Below are positions 1 to 6,249 of a stretch of 9,978 nucleotides of DNA, one piece after another. The translations under genes were made by a program, and so were the position numbers. The stretch spans positions 1-9,978 of the forward strand of contig CALAAN010000356.1 of assembly GCA_937884915.1 (NCBI GenBank), read 5' to 3'. Below the pieces are notes generated by a model that did not search any database, had not been told where the DNA came from, and was given only the letters and a program-made list of their open reading frames with translations. Source of the DNA: an uncultured Oscillibacter sp. Lineage in GTDB: Bacteria > Bacillota > Clostridia > Oscillospirales > Oscillospiraceae. Positions within the stretch are counted from its first letter, which is position 1. Each line of letters starts with the position of its first letter.

Positions 1-875
1 CATCGATGGGCGGCAGCCAGATCTGGCTCAAAGAGGGCGAGCAGATGCGCGTCGAAGACCTCATCAAGGCCGTGTGCGTCGTCTCCGGCAACGACGCGGC
101 GGTCGCGCTCGGCGAGCACTTGGCCGGCAGCGAGGAGGCGTTTGTCGCGCGCATGAACGAGCGAGCCAAAGAGCTCGGCATGAACGACACGCACTTTGTC
201 AACTGCACAGGCCTGCCCGCGGACGGGCACGTCACCTCGGCCTACGACATCGCGCTCATGTCGCGCGAGCTCATTTTGCATCACCCTGACATCCGCCGTT
301 TTGCGACGATCTGGATGGACTCGCTGCGCGACGGGGCGTCCATGCTCGTCAACACCAACAAACTCGTGCGCTTTTACCCCGGCGCGACGGGGCTCAAGAC
401 CGGCTCGACCGATTCGGCCAAATACTGCATCAGCGCGACCGCGGAGAAGGACGGCATGGAGCTCATCGCGGTCATCCTGGGCGGCAGCACGAGCGACAAG
501 CGCTTTTCCGACGCCAAGGCGCTCTTGAACTACGGCTTTGCGGCGTATTCGCTCGTCACTGTCACCCCCGAATCGCCGCTGCCCGCCGTACCCGTGACGC
601 TCGGCACGCAGAAGACGGTGCAGAGTGTTCTGACGAGCGAAAACGCGCTGCTCCTCGAAAAGAGCCGCGCAAACGGTCTGACGCAGGCCGTCTCGCTGCC
701 GGACGCTGTCGTCGCGCCCGTTGAGGAGGGCGAACCGCTCGGCACGCTCGACATTTTTGACGCAAACGGCACGTCGGTCGCGTCGCTCCCGCTGCTCGCG
801 GGCGAAAGCGTGCCGCACCTCACGTGGGGCGAGCTTTTCTGCCGCCTGCTAAGGCTCGCGTACTGCGGGGCATGA
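1..875 (+). CDS. D-alanyl-D-alanine carboxypeptidase (DacA/DacF type, PBP5-like), 5'-truncated
   Basis: This is a serine-type penicillin-binding protein of the S11 peptidase family. Such enzymes remove the terminal D-alanine from peptidoglycan stem pentapeptides outside the cytoplasmic membrane. The reading frame is already open at the window edge, so the gene starts upstream; the ATG at 6 is an internal Met within the family's S-M-G-G-S-Q-I-W-L stretch. Two of the three active-site motifs are visible, numbered from that Met: SGN at residues 27-29 (SxN motif) and KTG at 131-133. The SxxK motif with the nucleophilic serine must lie in the missing part, as must the signal peptide. The region from about residue 180 to 270 fits the beta-rich PBP5 C-terminal domain, and the last ~19 residues (from H-L-T-W-G-E-L-F) could be the amphipathic membrane anchor. 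No convincing terminator follows the TGA stop. Family assignment is secure; the exact paralogue (dacA, dacB or dacF) is not. Confidence 0.93.
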   Translation, partial: SMGGSQIWLKEGEQMRVEDLIKAVCVVSGNDAAVALGEHLAGSEEAFVARMNERAKELGMNDTHFVNCTGLPADGHVTSAYDIALMSRELILHHPDIRRFATIWMDSLRDGASMLVNTNKLVRFYPGATGLKTGSTDSAKYCISATAEKDGMELIAVILGGSTSDKRFSDAKALLNYGFAAYSLVTVTPESPLPAVPVTLGTQKTVQSVLTSENALLLEKSRANGLTQAVSLPDAVVAPVEEGEPLGTLDIFDANGTSVASLPLLAGESVPHLTWGELFCRLLRLAYCGA

Positions 876-973
876 GTCCTCTCCGTTTTCCACAAAAAAT
901 GGTGTAAAGTTTCTTCATTCCGCGTTTATTCGCATAATTTTTTGCTATTTTCCGGCAAAACATGCTTTTTTAC
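876..973. other. AT-rich gap between dac and the lysine riboswitch promoter
   Basis: This short AT-rich stretch contains only weak inverted repeats, such as TTTTGC/GCAAAA around 942-960. I see no convincing rho-independent terminator for the upstream carboxypeptidase gene and no coding potential. Confidence 0.5.
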
Positions 974-1001
974 TTGACAGAATCGAAAAAAGGTGTATAC
1001 T
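974..1001 (+). promoter_or_regulatory. Sigma-A-type promoter for the lysine riboswitch/transporter transcript
   Basis: A perfect -35 hexamer TTGACA (974-979) is separated by 16 bp from a near-consensus -10 TATACT (996-1001). Transcription would start around 1007-1009, about 10 nt before the P1 helix of the lysine aptamer. This is the placement expected of a riboswitch leader promoter. Confidence 0.88.
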
Positions 1002-1018
1002 GCAAACAATTTCATAAG

Positions 1019-1189
1019 TCTTGATAGAGGCGCGGCTGACAAAAGTAGCCCCCGACAAAACGGCAGGAGACCGTGGGGTGCGAAAGGGAACGCCGCCGAA
1101 GGGTCGATAAAATCCCTGTTTTGTCGATACTTGGGTCGTCGGGAAATACCCGGCGGACTGTCGTCCGGAAGGACGGAGTGCTGTCATGA
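1019..1189 (+). ncRNA. Lysine riboswitch aptamer (L-box)
   Basis: The leader matches the lysine riboswitch class (L-box, the element also found upstream of Bacillus lysC). Conserved blocks occur in the right order: AGAGGCGCGG (1026-1035), AGTAG in the loop-E-like region (near 1044), GAAAGG (1082-1087) and GCCGAAG (1095-1101). Helices can be drawn directly. P1 is TGATAG (1022-1027) with CTGTCA (1181-1186). P3 is 1103-1112 with 1119-1128, 10 bp including wobbles. P4 is 1136-1143 with 1149-1156 around an AAATA loop. P5 is CGTCC (1162-1166) with GGACG (1171-1175) around a GGAA loop. In this family lysine binding stabilises P1 and usually shuts off expression by transcription termination. The aptamer sits between a strong promoter and an intrinsic terminator ahead of an NhaC-type transporter gene, so lysine-repressed lysine uptake is the natural inference. 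Confidence 0.95.
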
Positions 1190-1244
1190 TCGACGCGATC
1201 AGGAGCTTTGATGTGTTTCACATCGGTTATTTGATGTTTTTGTG

Positions 1245-1279
1245 TTAAGTCATGATGGAAATCATGGCTTAATTTTTTT
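1245..1279 (+). terminator. Riboswitch-controlled intrinsic terminator
   Basis: TTAAGTCATGAT (1245-1256) pairs with ATCATGGCTTAA (1261-1272) in a 12-bp stem with one G-T wobble and a GGAA loop, followed directly by seven T residues (1273-1279). It lies about 55 nt after the aptamer and 36 nt before the transporter start codon, so termination here would abolish expression. The 5' arm can instead pair with the 3' strand of P1 (1181-1190 with 1249-1258), giving a mutually exclusive antiterminator. Confidence 0.92.
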
Positions 1280-1314
1280 GCTCTGTGTCTGCGGCACAGG
1301 AAAGGAGAAACATC

Positions 1315-2808
1315 ATGCAATTTGTCGGAACCTTCTGGGCGCTCGTGCCCCCCATCATCGCCATTACGCTGGCGCTGATCACCAAGGAGGCGTACTCGTC
1401 TCTGTTTATCGGCGTCGTGATCGGCGCGCTCTTCGCCTGCGACTTCGCCCCCGTTGCCACGATCGACATGATCGTCAACGACGGCATCATCGCCGCGATC
1501 TCGGATAACGCGGGCATCTTTCTCTTCCTCGTCCTGCTCGGCATCATCGTCGCGCTCGTCAACCTCGCTGGCGGCAGCGCGGCCTTTGGCCGCTGGGCGG
1601 AAAAGAACATCCACACCCGTGTAGGCGCGCAGCTTGCAACGTTCGTGCTCGGTATTCTCATTTTTATCGACGACTACTTTAACTGCCTGACCGTGGGCTC
1701 TGTTATGCGTCCGGTCACTGACCGCCACCAGATCTCGCGCCCCAAGCTCGCCTACCTCATCGACGCCACCGCCGCACCCGTGTGCATGATCGCACCGATC
1801 TCGTCCTGGGCGGCCGCCGTGTCCTCCACGGCAGAAGACCTTGACACCGGCATTTCCGGCATCCAGCTCTTCATCCGCGCCATCCCCTATAACTTCTATT
1901 CCCTGCTAACGTTCGTCTTCATCATCACGCTCACGCTGCTCAAGTTCGACTACGGCCCGATGCGCGGCTTTGAAGAGCGCGCCCGCAATACGGGCGACCT
2001 CTCCGGCAGCGAAGGCAGCGACGAGGAGAACTCCAATCCCAAGGGCCGCGTCATCGACCTTGTCATCCCCGTCATCATCCTCATTGCCCTGTGCACCATC
2101 GGCATGCTCTACGTCGGCGGCTTCATCGGCGCGTTCGGCAACACCGACGCATTCGTCGGTCTCCCCTGGGGCGGCATCATCGCGCTGGTGCTCACGGTCA
2201 TCTACCTTGTTGCCCGCCGCGTCGTCGGCTTCCGCGAGGCCATGGGCTGCATCCCCAAGGGCTTCCAGGCTATGCTCTCCCCCATCATCATCCTGACGCT
2301 GGCCGTCTCCCTCAAGACCACGCTCAACGCGCTGGGCGCTGCGGACTATGTACACGATCTGATGTACGCCGCTTCCGAAGGGCTTTATAACATGCTGCCC
2401 GCCGTCATCTTCCTGGTTGCGTGCGTGCTGGCCTTTGCCTCCGGCACATCCTGGGGCACGTTCGGCATCCTGATCCCCATCGTCACGGCCATCTTCCCCA
2501 GCGACAGCGCGCTGCTCTACATCGGCATTTCCGCCTGCTGCGCGGGCGCCGTTTGCGGCGACCACTGCTCCCCCATTTCCGACACGACCATCATGTCCTC
2601 CGCCGGTGCGCAGTGCGAGCATGTCAACCATGTCGCCACGCAGCTGCCCTACGCCATCACCGTCGCGTGCCTGAGCTTTGTGTGCTTCGTGCTCGCGGGC
2701 TTTATCCAGAACTGGATCGTCTGCCTCGCCATCGGCATCGTGCTGACGGTCGGCACGCTCTTCGCCATCCGCAATGTCGAGGCGCAGAAGGCGCGCATCA
2801 AGGATTAA
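1315..2808 (+). CDS. lysW: NhaC-family transporter, predicted lysine transporter (LysW-like)
   Basis: This is a polytopic membrane protein of 497 residues in the Na+/H+ antiporter NhaC superfamily. The ATG at 1315 is chosen because AGGAG (1303-1307) sits 7 nt upstream; a GTG at 1285 would add ten residues but has no ribosome binding site. About a dozen hydrophobic segments run the length of the protein. Family-typical polar signatures within them are DDYFNC at 119-124, FASGTSWG at 374-381 and GDHCSPISDTT at 415-425. A charged, probably cytoplasmic loop rich in E, S and N lies around residues 218-244. The gene is alone between a lysine riboswitch and a strong hairpin, so it appears monocistronic. 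NhaC-type proteins under L-box control have been predicted to be lysine transporters (LysW). The substrate is therefore inferred from regulation, not from residues. Other NhaC members exchange malate/lactate or arginine/ornithine, and these remain alternatives. Confidence 0.9.
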   Translation: MQFVGTFWALVPPIIAITLALITKEAYSSLFIGVVIGALFACDFAPVATIDMIVNDGIIAAISDNAGIFLFLVLLGIIVALVNLAGGSAAFGRWAEKNIHTRVGAQLATFVLGILIFIDDYFNCLTVGSVMRPVTDRHQISRPKLAYLIDATAAPVCMIAPISSWAAAVSSTAEDLDTGISGIQLFIRAIPYNFYSLLTFVFIITLTLLKFDYGPMRGFEERARNTGDLSGSEGSDEENSNPKGRVIDLVIPVIILIALCTIGMLYVGGFIGAFGNTDAFVGLPWGGIIALVLTVIYLVARRVVGFREAMGCIPKGFQAMLSPIIILTLAVSLKTTLNALGAADYVHDLMYAASEGLYNMLPAVIFLVACVLAFASGTSWGTFGILIPIVTAIFPSDSALLYIGISACCAGAVCGDHCSPISDTTIMSSAGAQCEHVNHVATQLPYAITVACLSFVCFVLAGFIQNWIVCLAIGIVLTVGTLFAIRNVEAQKARIKD

Positions 2809-2837
2809 CTCTGCTCTCCACTCTCTTTTCTCTCATA

Positions 2838-2880
2838 GGAACGGGGCGAACCAGCCGGTTCGCCCCGTTCCCCCTATATT
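2838..2880 (+). terminator. Strong hairpin after the transporter gene, probable terminator with a poor U-tract
   Basis: GGAACGGGGCGAACC (2838-2852) pairs perfectly over 15 bp with 2857-2871 around an AGCC loop. It starts 30 nt after the transporter stop codon. The downstream sequence CCCTATATT has few T residues, so this is not a textbook intrinsic terminator. It could act as a weak terminator or as an mRNA 3'-end stabiliser. No T-tract is present for the opposite strand either. Confidence 0.6.
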
Positions 2881-2887
2881 CTCCGCT

Positions 2888-2915
2888 TTGCAATCCCTGA
2901 AAAGCATGGTATACT
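2888..2915 (+). promoter_or_regulatory. Sigma-A-type promoter for the PfkB kinase gene
   Basis: A -10 hexamer TATACT (2910-2915) has a 16-bp spacer to TTGCAA (2888-2893), which matches the -35 consensus at four of six positions. It lies 31 nt before the start codon and after the hairpin that ends the transporter unit, so the kinase probably has independent transcription. Confidence 0.7.
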
Positions 2916-2946
2916 GGGATAACACTTAACTTCGGAGGACGTTTCC

Positions 2947-3879
2947 ATGAGTATTATCGTGATGGGCGCGGTGTTTGTCGATATCAAGGGCTATCCCCTT
3001 TCTTCCTACATTCCCGGCGGACGCAACGCGGGCCGCGTCGTGCAGGTGCACGGCGGCGTGAGCCGCAACATCGTCGAGGACATCGCCAACGTCGAGCTGC
3101 GGCCGACATTCGTGAGCCTTGTCGACGATACGAGCGCGGGCGCGGATGTTGTCAAAAAGCTCCAGAGCCACAAGGTCGACACACGCTACATCCGCACGAC
3201 GCCCGACGGCATGGGAACGTGGCTCGCGATCTTCGACAACACGGGCGATGTGACCGCGTCGATCTCCAAGCGCCCCGACTTAAGCCCCATTGCCGACATT
3301 CTGGACGAGCAGGGCGACGAAATTTTCTCGCAGGCCGACAGCATCCTGCTCGAGATCGACATGGAAAAGGACATCGTCAAGCGCACGTTCGCGCTGGCAG
3401 AGAAGTACCATAAGCCCGTCTACGCCGTCGTCTCCAACATGAGCATCGCCATCGAGCGGCGCGACTTTCTGCGCTCGGTGCACTGCTTCATCTGCAACCA
3501 GCAGGAGGCGGGCATCCTGTTTTCGGAAAATTACGACGGTCTCTCCCCCGACGAGATGCTCCCCATCCTGCGCGACAGAATTCGCGGTGCGCAGATCCGC
3601 CGCATGGTCATCACAATGGGTTCTCAGGGCGCGGTGTTCGCAACGCTCGACGGCGAGGAGGGCTACTGCCCCGCGAAAAAGGTCGACGTCAAGGACACGA
3701 CCGGCGCGGGCGACGCATTTTTTGCCGGCGCGGTCATCGGCCAGACCTACGGCAAAACGATGATGGAATCCTGCGAGATCGGCACGCGCCTTGCCGCGTC
3801 CGTCATCACGACGGGTGAAAACGTCTGCCCGCGCTACCTGCCGAGTGAATTCGGGCTGGATGTTCCCGTGCAGTCCTGA
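2947..3879 (+). CDS. PfkB-family carbohydrate/nucleoside kinase (pseudouridine kinase-like?)
   Basis: This 310-residue protein has the length and both signatures of the ribokinase/PfkB family of ATP-dependent kinases, which phosphorylate the hydroxymethyl group of sugars or nucleosides. GGVSRN at residues 36-41 is the N-terminal glycine signature. DTTGAGD at 250-256 is the C-terminal signature, with D256 as catalytic base and the preceding Gly residues forming the anion hole. The ATG at 2947 has GGAGG (2934-2938) 8 nt upstream. The form GGVxRN followed by I-V-E-D-I-A resembles pseudouridine kinases (PsuK), where GGVARNIAENL is typical. However, no pseudouridine-5'-phosphate glycosidase gene (psuG) is next to it, so the substrate stays open; ribokinase- or adenosine kinase-like activity is possible. 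The acetyltransferase gene 150 nt downstream may be co-transcribed, because no terminator with a T-tract lies between them. Confidence 0.9.
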   Translation: MSIIVMGAVFVDIKGYPLSSYIPGGRNAGRVVQVHGGVSRNIVEDIANVELRPTFVSLVDDTSAGADVVKKLQSHKVDTRYIRTTPDGMGTWLAIFDNTGDVTASISKRPDLSPIADILDEQGDEIFSQADSILLEIDMEKDIVKRTFALAEKYHKPVYAVVSNMSIAIERRDFLRSVHCFICNQQEAGILFSENYDGLSPDEMLPILRDRIRGAQIRRMVITMGSQGAVFATLDGEEGYCPAKKVDVKDTTGAGDAFFAGAVIGQTYGKTMMESCEIGTRLAASVITTGENVCPRYLPSEFGLDVPVQS

Positions 3880-3895
3880 CAGCTTCATTGATATG

Positions 3896-3940
3896 GAGCG
3901 CACAGGGAAAGCGCTTCGCACTCATGCAGCTTTCCCGCTC
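3896..3940 (+). repeat. Imperfect inverted repeat between pfkB and GNAT genes
   Basis: GGGAAAGC (3905-3912) can pair with GCTTTCCC (3929-3936). The stem is extended after a 5-nt bulge by GAGC (3896-3899) with GCTC (3937-3940), and the loop is 16 nt. It starts 16 nt after the kinase stop codon. There is no T-run behind it, so it is at best a weak terminator or an RNA processing or stability structure. Confidence 0.35.
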
Positions 3941-4029
3941 TCTGCCGAGCACGCCTGCGCGAACGTTCTCCTCCATCCGCTTTTCGCAACCAATCCACAA
4001 AACCCATATTGCAAGGAAAGGCAATCCCC

Positions 4030-4530
4030 ATGGAACAGCAGCCTCTTTCTTCCGTCACCATTCGCCTGATCACGGCGGCGGATGACCCGTTTATTGCCAA
4101 AATCATCCGCACGAATTTCGAACAGTACCACCTGAACGTCCCCGGCACGGCGTACTTTGACCCCGAGCTCGACCATCTGAGCGCGTTTTATAGCGCAAAC
4201 CCCTGCCGCGGCTACTTCGTCGCCGTCGACGAAAACGGCACAGTGCTCGGCGGCTGCGGCTATGCCGAGGCCGCGGTCTTCGACCGCTGCGCGGAGCTTC
4301 AAAAGCTCTACCTCTCCGACGCGGCCAAGGGCAAGCGCGTCGGCAGACGTTTGTCCGAAACCGTCGAGCAGGCCGCCAGAGACGCAGGCTATGAAAAGCT
4401 CTACATCGAAACGCATTCCAAATTCGACGCCGCCATCCGCCTCTACGAAAAGCTCGGCTTCCGGCCGATCTCCAAGCCGCGGGGCGTGCAGCACGGCGCG
4501 ATGGACCGCTTCTACCTCAAATCGTTATAA
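4030..4530 (+). CDS. GNAT family N-acetyltransferase
   Basis: This 166-residue protein has the single-domain length of the Gcn5-related N-acetyltransferase fold, which transfers acetyl from acetyl-CoA to an amine. Strand beta4 is L-Q-K-L-Y-L-S (about residues 94-100), followed by the pyrophosphate-binding loop A-K-G-K-R-V-G-R-R-L, a version of motif A (Q/RxxGxG/A). The later stretch A-I-R-L-Y-E-K-L-G-F is the classic motif B signature. The ATG at 4030 is chosen because AAGGAAAGG (4013-4021) lies 8 nt upstream; a TTG at 4009 in the same frame overlaps that site and is less likely. The substrate cannot be told from sequence. The gene converges on the cinA/thiI operon and shares a bidirectional terminator with it. 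Confidence 0.9.
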   Translation: MEQQPLSSVTIRLITAADDPFIAKIIRTNFEQYHLNVPGTAYFDPELDHLSAFYSANPCRGYFVAVDENGTVLGGCGYAEAAVFDRCAELQKLYLSDAAKGKRVGRRLSETVEQAARDAGYEKLYIETHSKFDAAIRLYEKLGFRPISKPRGVQHGAMDRFYLKSL

Positions 4531-4531
4531 G

Positions 4532-4567
4532 AAAAGCCACAGCTCAGAATTGAGCTGTGGCTTTTTC
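4532..4567. terminator. Bidirectional intrinsic terminator between GNAT gene and cinA
   Basis: A perfect 15-bp stem pairs 4532-4546 with 4551-4565 around a 4-nt GAAT loop. It is flanked by AAAA on the left and TTTTT on the right, so each strand ends in a T-tract. It begins 2 nt after the GNAT stop codon and lies 10 nt beyond the cinA stop codon on the opposite strand, so it can end both converging transcripts. Confidence 0.95.
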
Positions 4568-4576
4568 ATTGCTGTT

Positions 4577-5062
4577 TCAGTGCTCCTTCAGCTTTTCTTC
4601 CAGCAGCTTGAAGGCTTCGTCCGCGGCTTCCTCGCGAATCTCCGCGCGGGACTTCGCGCCGAAGTCAAAGCGCTCGGCGATCGTCTCCTCGGAAGACGAA
4701 AAACCGATAAACACCGTGCCGACGGGATTCCCGCGCTCATCGCGGTCAGGGCCCGCGACGCCTGTGACGCTGACGGCGCAGTCCGCCGTCGTCGCCCTGC
4801 GCGCGCCCTCGGCCATCGCGCGGGCAACAGGCGCGGACACTGCGCCGTACTCCTCCAGCATGTCCGCCGGAACGCCGAGCACGCGGTTTTTAACGATATT
4901 GGTATAGCTCACGATGCCGCCCATGAACACGCCCGACGCGCCCGGCACATCCGTGATGCGCTTGGCGATGAGGCCGCCTGTGCAGCTCTCCGCCGCGGCG
5001 AAAGTCACGCTGCGCGCCTTGAGCGCTTCATAGCAGCGCTGTTCGACTGTTTTTTCTGCCAT
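4577..5062 (-). CDS. pncC: Stand-alone CinA C-terminal domain, nicotinamide-nucleotide amidohydrolase (PncC)
   Basis: This 161-residue protein corresponds to the CinA C-terminal domain only. Members of this family deamidate nicotinamide mononucleotide to nicotinic acid mononucleotide in the NAD salvage (pyridine nucleotide) cycle. The motif ESCTGG at residues 25-30 carries the conserved serine proposed as nucleophile. SYTNIVK around 52-58 and VTGVAGPD at 99-106 are the other family signatures. The N-terminal molybdopterin-binding-like domain (COG1058) of full-length CinA is absent, as in E. coli PncC (YgaD); there is no sign of truncation, since the gene has its own start. The ATG at 5062 is preceded at 8 nt by AAGGAA (5071-5076). 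It is the last gene of the apparent comM operon, 14 nt after thiI. Confidence 0.93.
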   Translation of the reverse strand: MAEKTVEQRCYEALKARSVTFAAAESCTGGLIAKRITDVPGASGVFMGGIVSYTNIVKNRVLGVPADMLEEYGAVSAPVARAMAEGARRATTADCAVSVTGVAGPDRDERGNPVGTVFIGFSSSEETIAERFDFGAKSRAEIREEAADEAFKLLEEKLKEH

Positions 5063-5076
5063 GATAAAACTTCCTT

Positions 5077-6249
5077 TCAGAACTTGATGCGCACGAACTC
5101 GCGATTCGTCATCGCGCGGTCGATGAGGCCCTCGATCTCAAGGACGGCCTCGGCCTCGCGGACCTCGTCAAGGTTCGGCTTCGTGCGCGGATGGCGCGGG
5201 GTAAAGACCGTGCAGCAGTCCTCATAGGGTAAGATCGACGTATCGAACGTGCCGATCTTGCGCGACAGGCGCACGATCTCTTCCTTGTCCATGCCGATGA
5301 GCGGGCGCAGGACGGGCAGGTCGACCACATCCTCGGTCACGCGCAGGGCCTCCATCGTCTGGGACGCGACCTGGCCGAGGTTTTCGCCCGTGACGAGTGC
5401 CTTGGCCTTGACCTGATCGGCCACGCGCTGGGAAATGCGCATCATAAAGCGGCGCATGATAAGCGTGAAGAACTCCTCGGGGCAGTTTCTTCTGATCTCC
5501 TCCTGAATCTCGGTAAACGGCACGATCTGCACTGTCAGCCGCCCGCACCAGGGGACAAGGAGCTTGGCAAGGGAAAGCACCTTCTCCTTTGCCTCGTCGG
5601 ACGTATAGGGCGGGGAGAAGAAGTGCACCATTTCGAGCTTGACGCCGCGCTTGGCGATCATGTAGGACGAGACTGGCGAATCGATGCCGCCGGAGAGCAG
5701 GCTGACCGCCGTACCGCCCATGCCGATGGGCAGACCGCCCGCGCCCTCTTCCGCAGGGCCGTGGACGTAGGCGGAATCATCGCGAATCTCAATGTGAACG
5801 ACGAGCTCGGGGTCGTGAACGTTGACCTCGCACGTCGGGAACGCCTGATGCAGCGCGCCGCCGACCTGCTGGGAAATTTGAATGGACGTCAAGGGGAAGG
5901 TCTTGTCGGCGCGCTTGCTCTCGACCTTGAAGCTCCTGGCCGCGCGCATCTCGTCGGCAAGGTAATTTTTCGCCGCGGCGATGATCTTCTGGATGTCCTT
6001 TTCACACGGCAGCGCCTTTGAAACGGCGATGATGCCGAAGACCTTCTTGCAGCTCTCAAACGCAGCCTCGATATCGCAGTCGTCGTCCTTAGGCTCGACG
6101 TAGATGGTGCTCTGCTTGGAGTAGACGCGGAAATTGCCGCATTTCGACACGCGGCGGTTGACGTTCGACATCAGCTTATCTTCGAAGCTGCGGCGGTTCA
6201 GGCCCTTGAGCACGACCTCGCCGAGCTTGCACAGGATCATTTCATGCAT
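5077..6249 (-). CDS. thiI: tRNA 4-thiouridine synthetase ThiI (no rhodanese domain)
   Basis: ThiI adenylates uridine 8 of tRNA and inserts sulfur from a cysteine desulfurase to make 4-thiouridine. In some bacteria it also supplies sulfur for thiamine thiazole. The 390-residue protein shows an N-terminal ferredoxin-like region, a THUMP domain (about 55-165) and the PP-loop ATPase motif SGGIDSP at 186-192. GENLGQVASQT (about 288-298) and LPYEDCC (340-346), whose cysteines align with the family's conserved sulfur-relay/disulfide Cys (C344 in E. coli), follow. There is no C-terminal rhodanese domain, which is usual in Gram-positive ThiI and makes a thiamine role less likely. The ATG at 6249 is preferred because AGGAGA (6259-6264) lies 9 nt upstream; an in-frame ATG at 6267 overlaps the ribosome binding site region. 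The start overlaps the previous gene by 8 nt, which suggests translational coupling. Confidence 0.96.
   Translation of the reverse strand: MHEMILCKLGEVVLKGLNRRSFEDKLMSNVNRRVSKCGNFRVYSKQSTIYVEPKDDDCDIEAAFESCKKVFGIIAVSKALPCEKDIQKIIAAAKNYLADEMRAARSFKVESKRADKTFPLTSIQISQQVGGALHQAFPTCEVNVHDPELVVHIEIRDDSAYVHGPAEEGAGGLPIGMGGTAVSLLSGGIDSPVSSYMIAKRGVKLEMVHFFSPPYTSDEAKEKVLSLAKLLVPWCGRLTVQIVPFTEIQEEIRRNCPEEFFTLIMRRFMMRISQRVADQVKAKALVTGENLGQVASQTMEALRVTEDVVDLPVLRPLIGMDKEEIVRLSRKIGTFDTSILPYEDCCTVFTPRHPRTKPNLDEVREAEAVLEIEGLIDRAMTNREFVRIKF

Noticed and set aside
993..1211. Small 72-codon open frame on the + strand as a leader peptide
   Set aside because: It coincides with the lysine aptamer, whose helices explain the sequence. 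No ribosome binding site is found, and its codons show no coding bias.
1285..1315. Upstream GTG as start of the transporter
   Set aside because: No ribosome binding site precedes it and it lies only a few bases after the terminator T-run. The ATG at 1315 has AGGAG at 7 nt.
1012..1728. Open frame of 238 codons on the - strand across the riboswitch and transporter start
   Set aside because: It runs through the lysine aptamer and the well-supported transporter gene, has highly charged low-complexity composition, and lacks a ribosome binding site.
1906..2631. Open frame of 241 codons on the - strand inside the transporter gene
   Set aside because: The product is a G/D/A/E-rich shadow of the membrane protein with no recognisable domain.
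4262..5227. Open frame of 321 codons on the + strand spanning the GNAT 3' end, terminator and cinA
   Set aside because: It crosses a perfect bidirectional terminator and overlaps three confident genes in other frames; its composition is R/S/A-rich.
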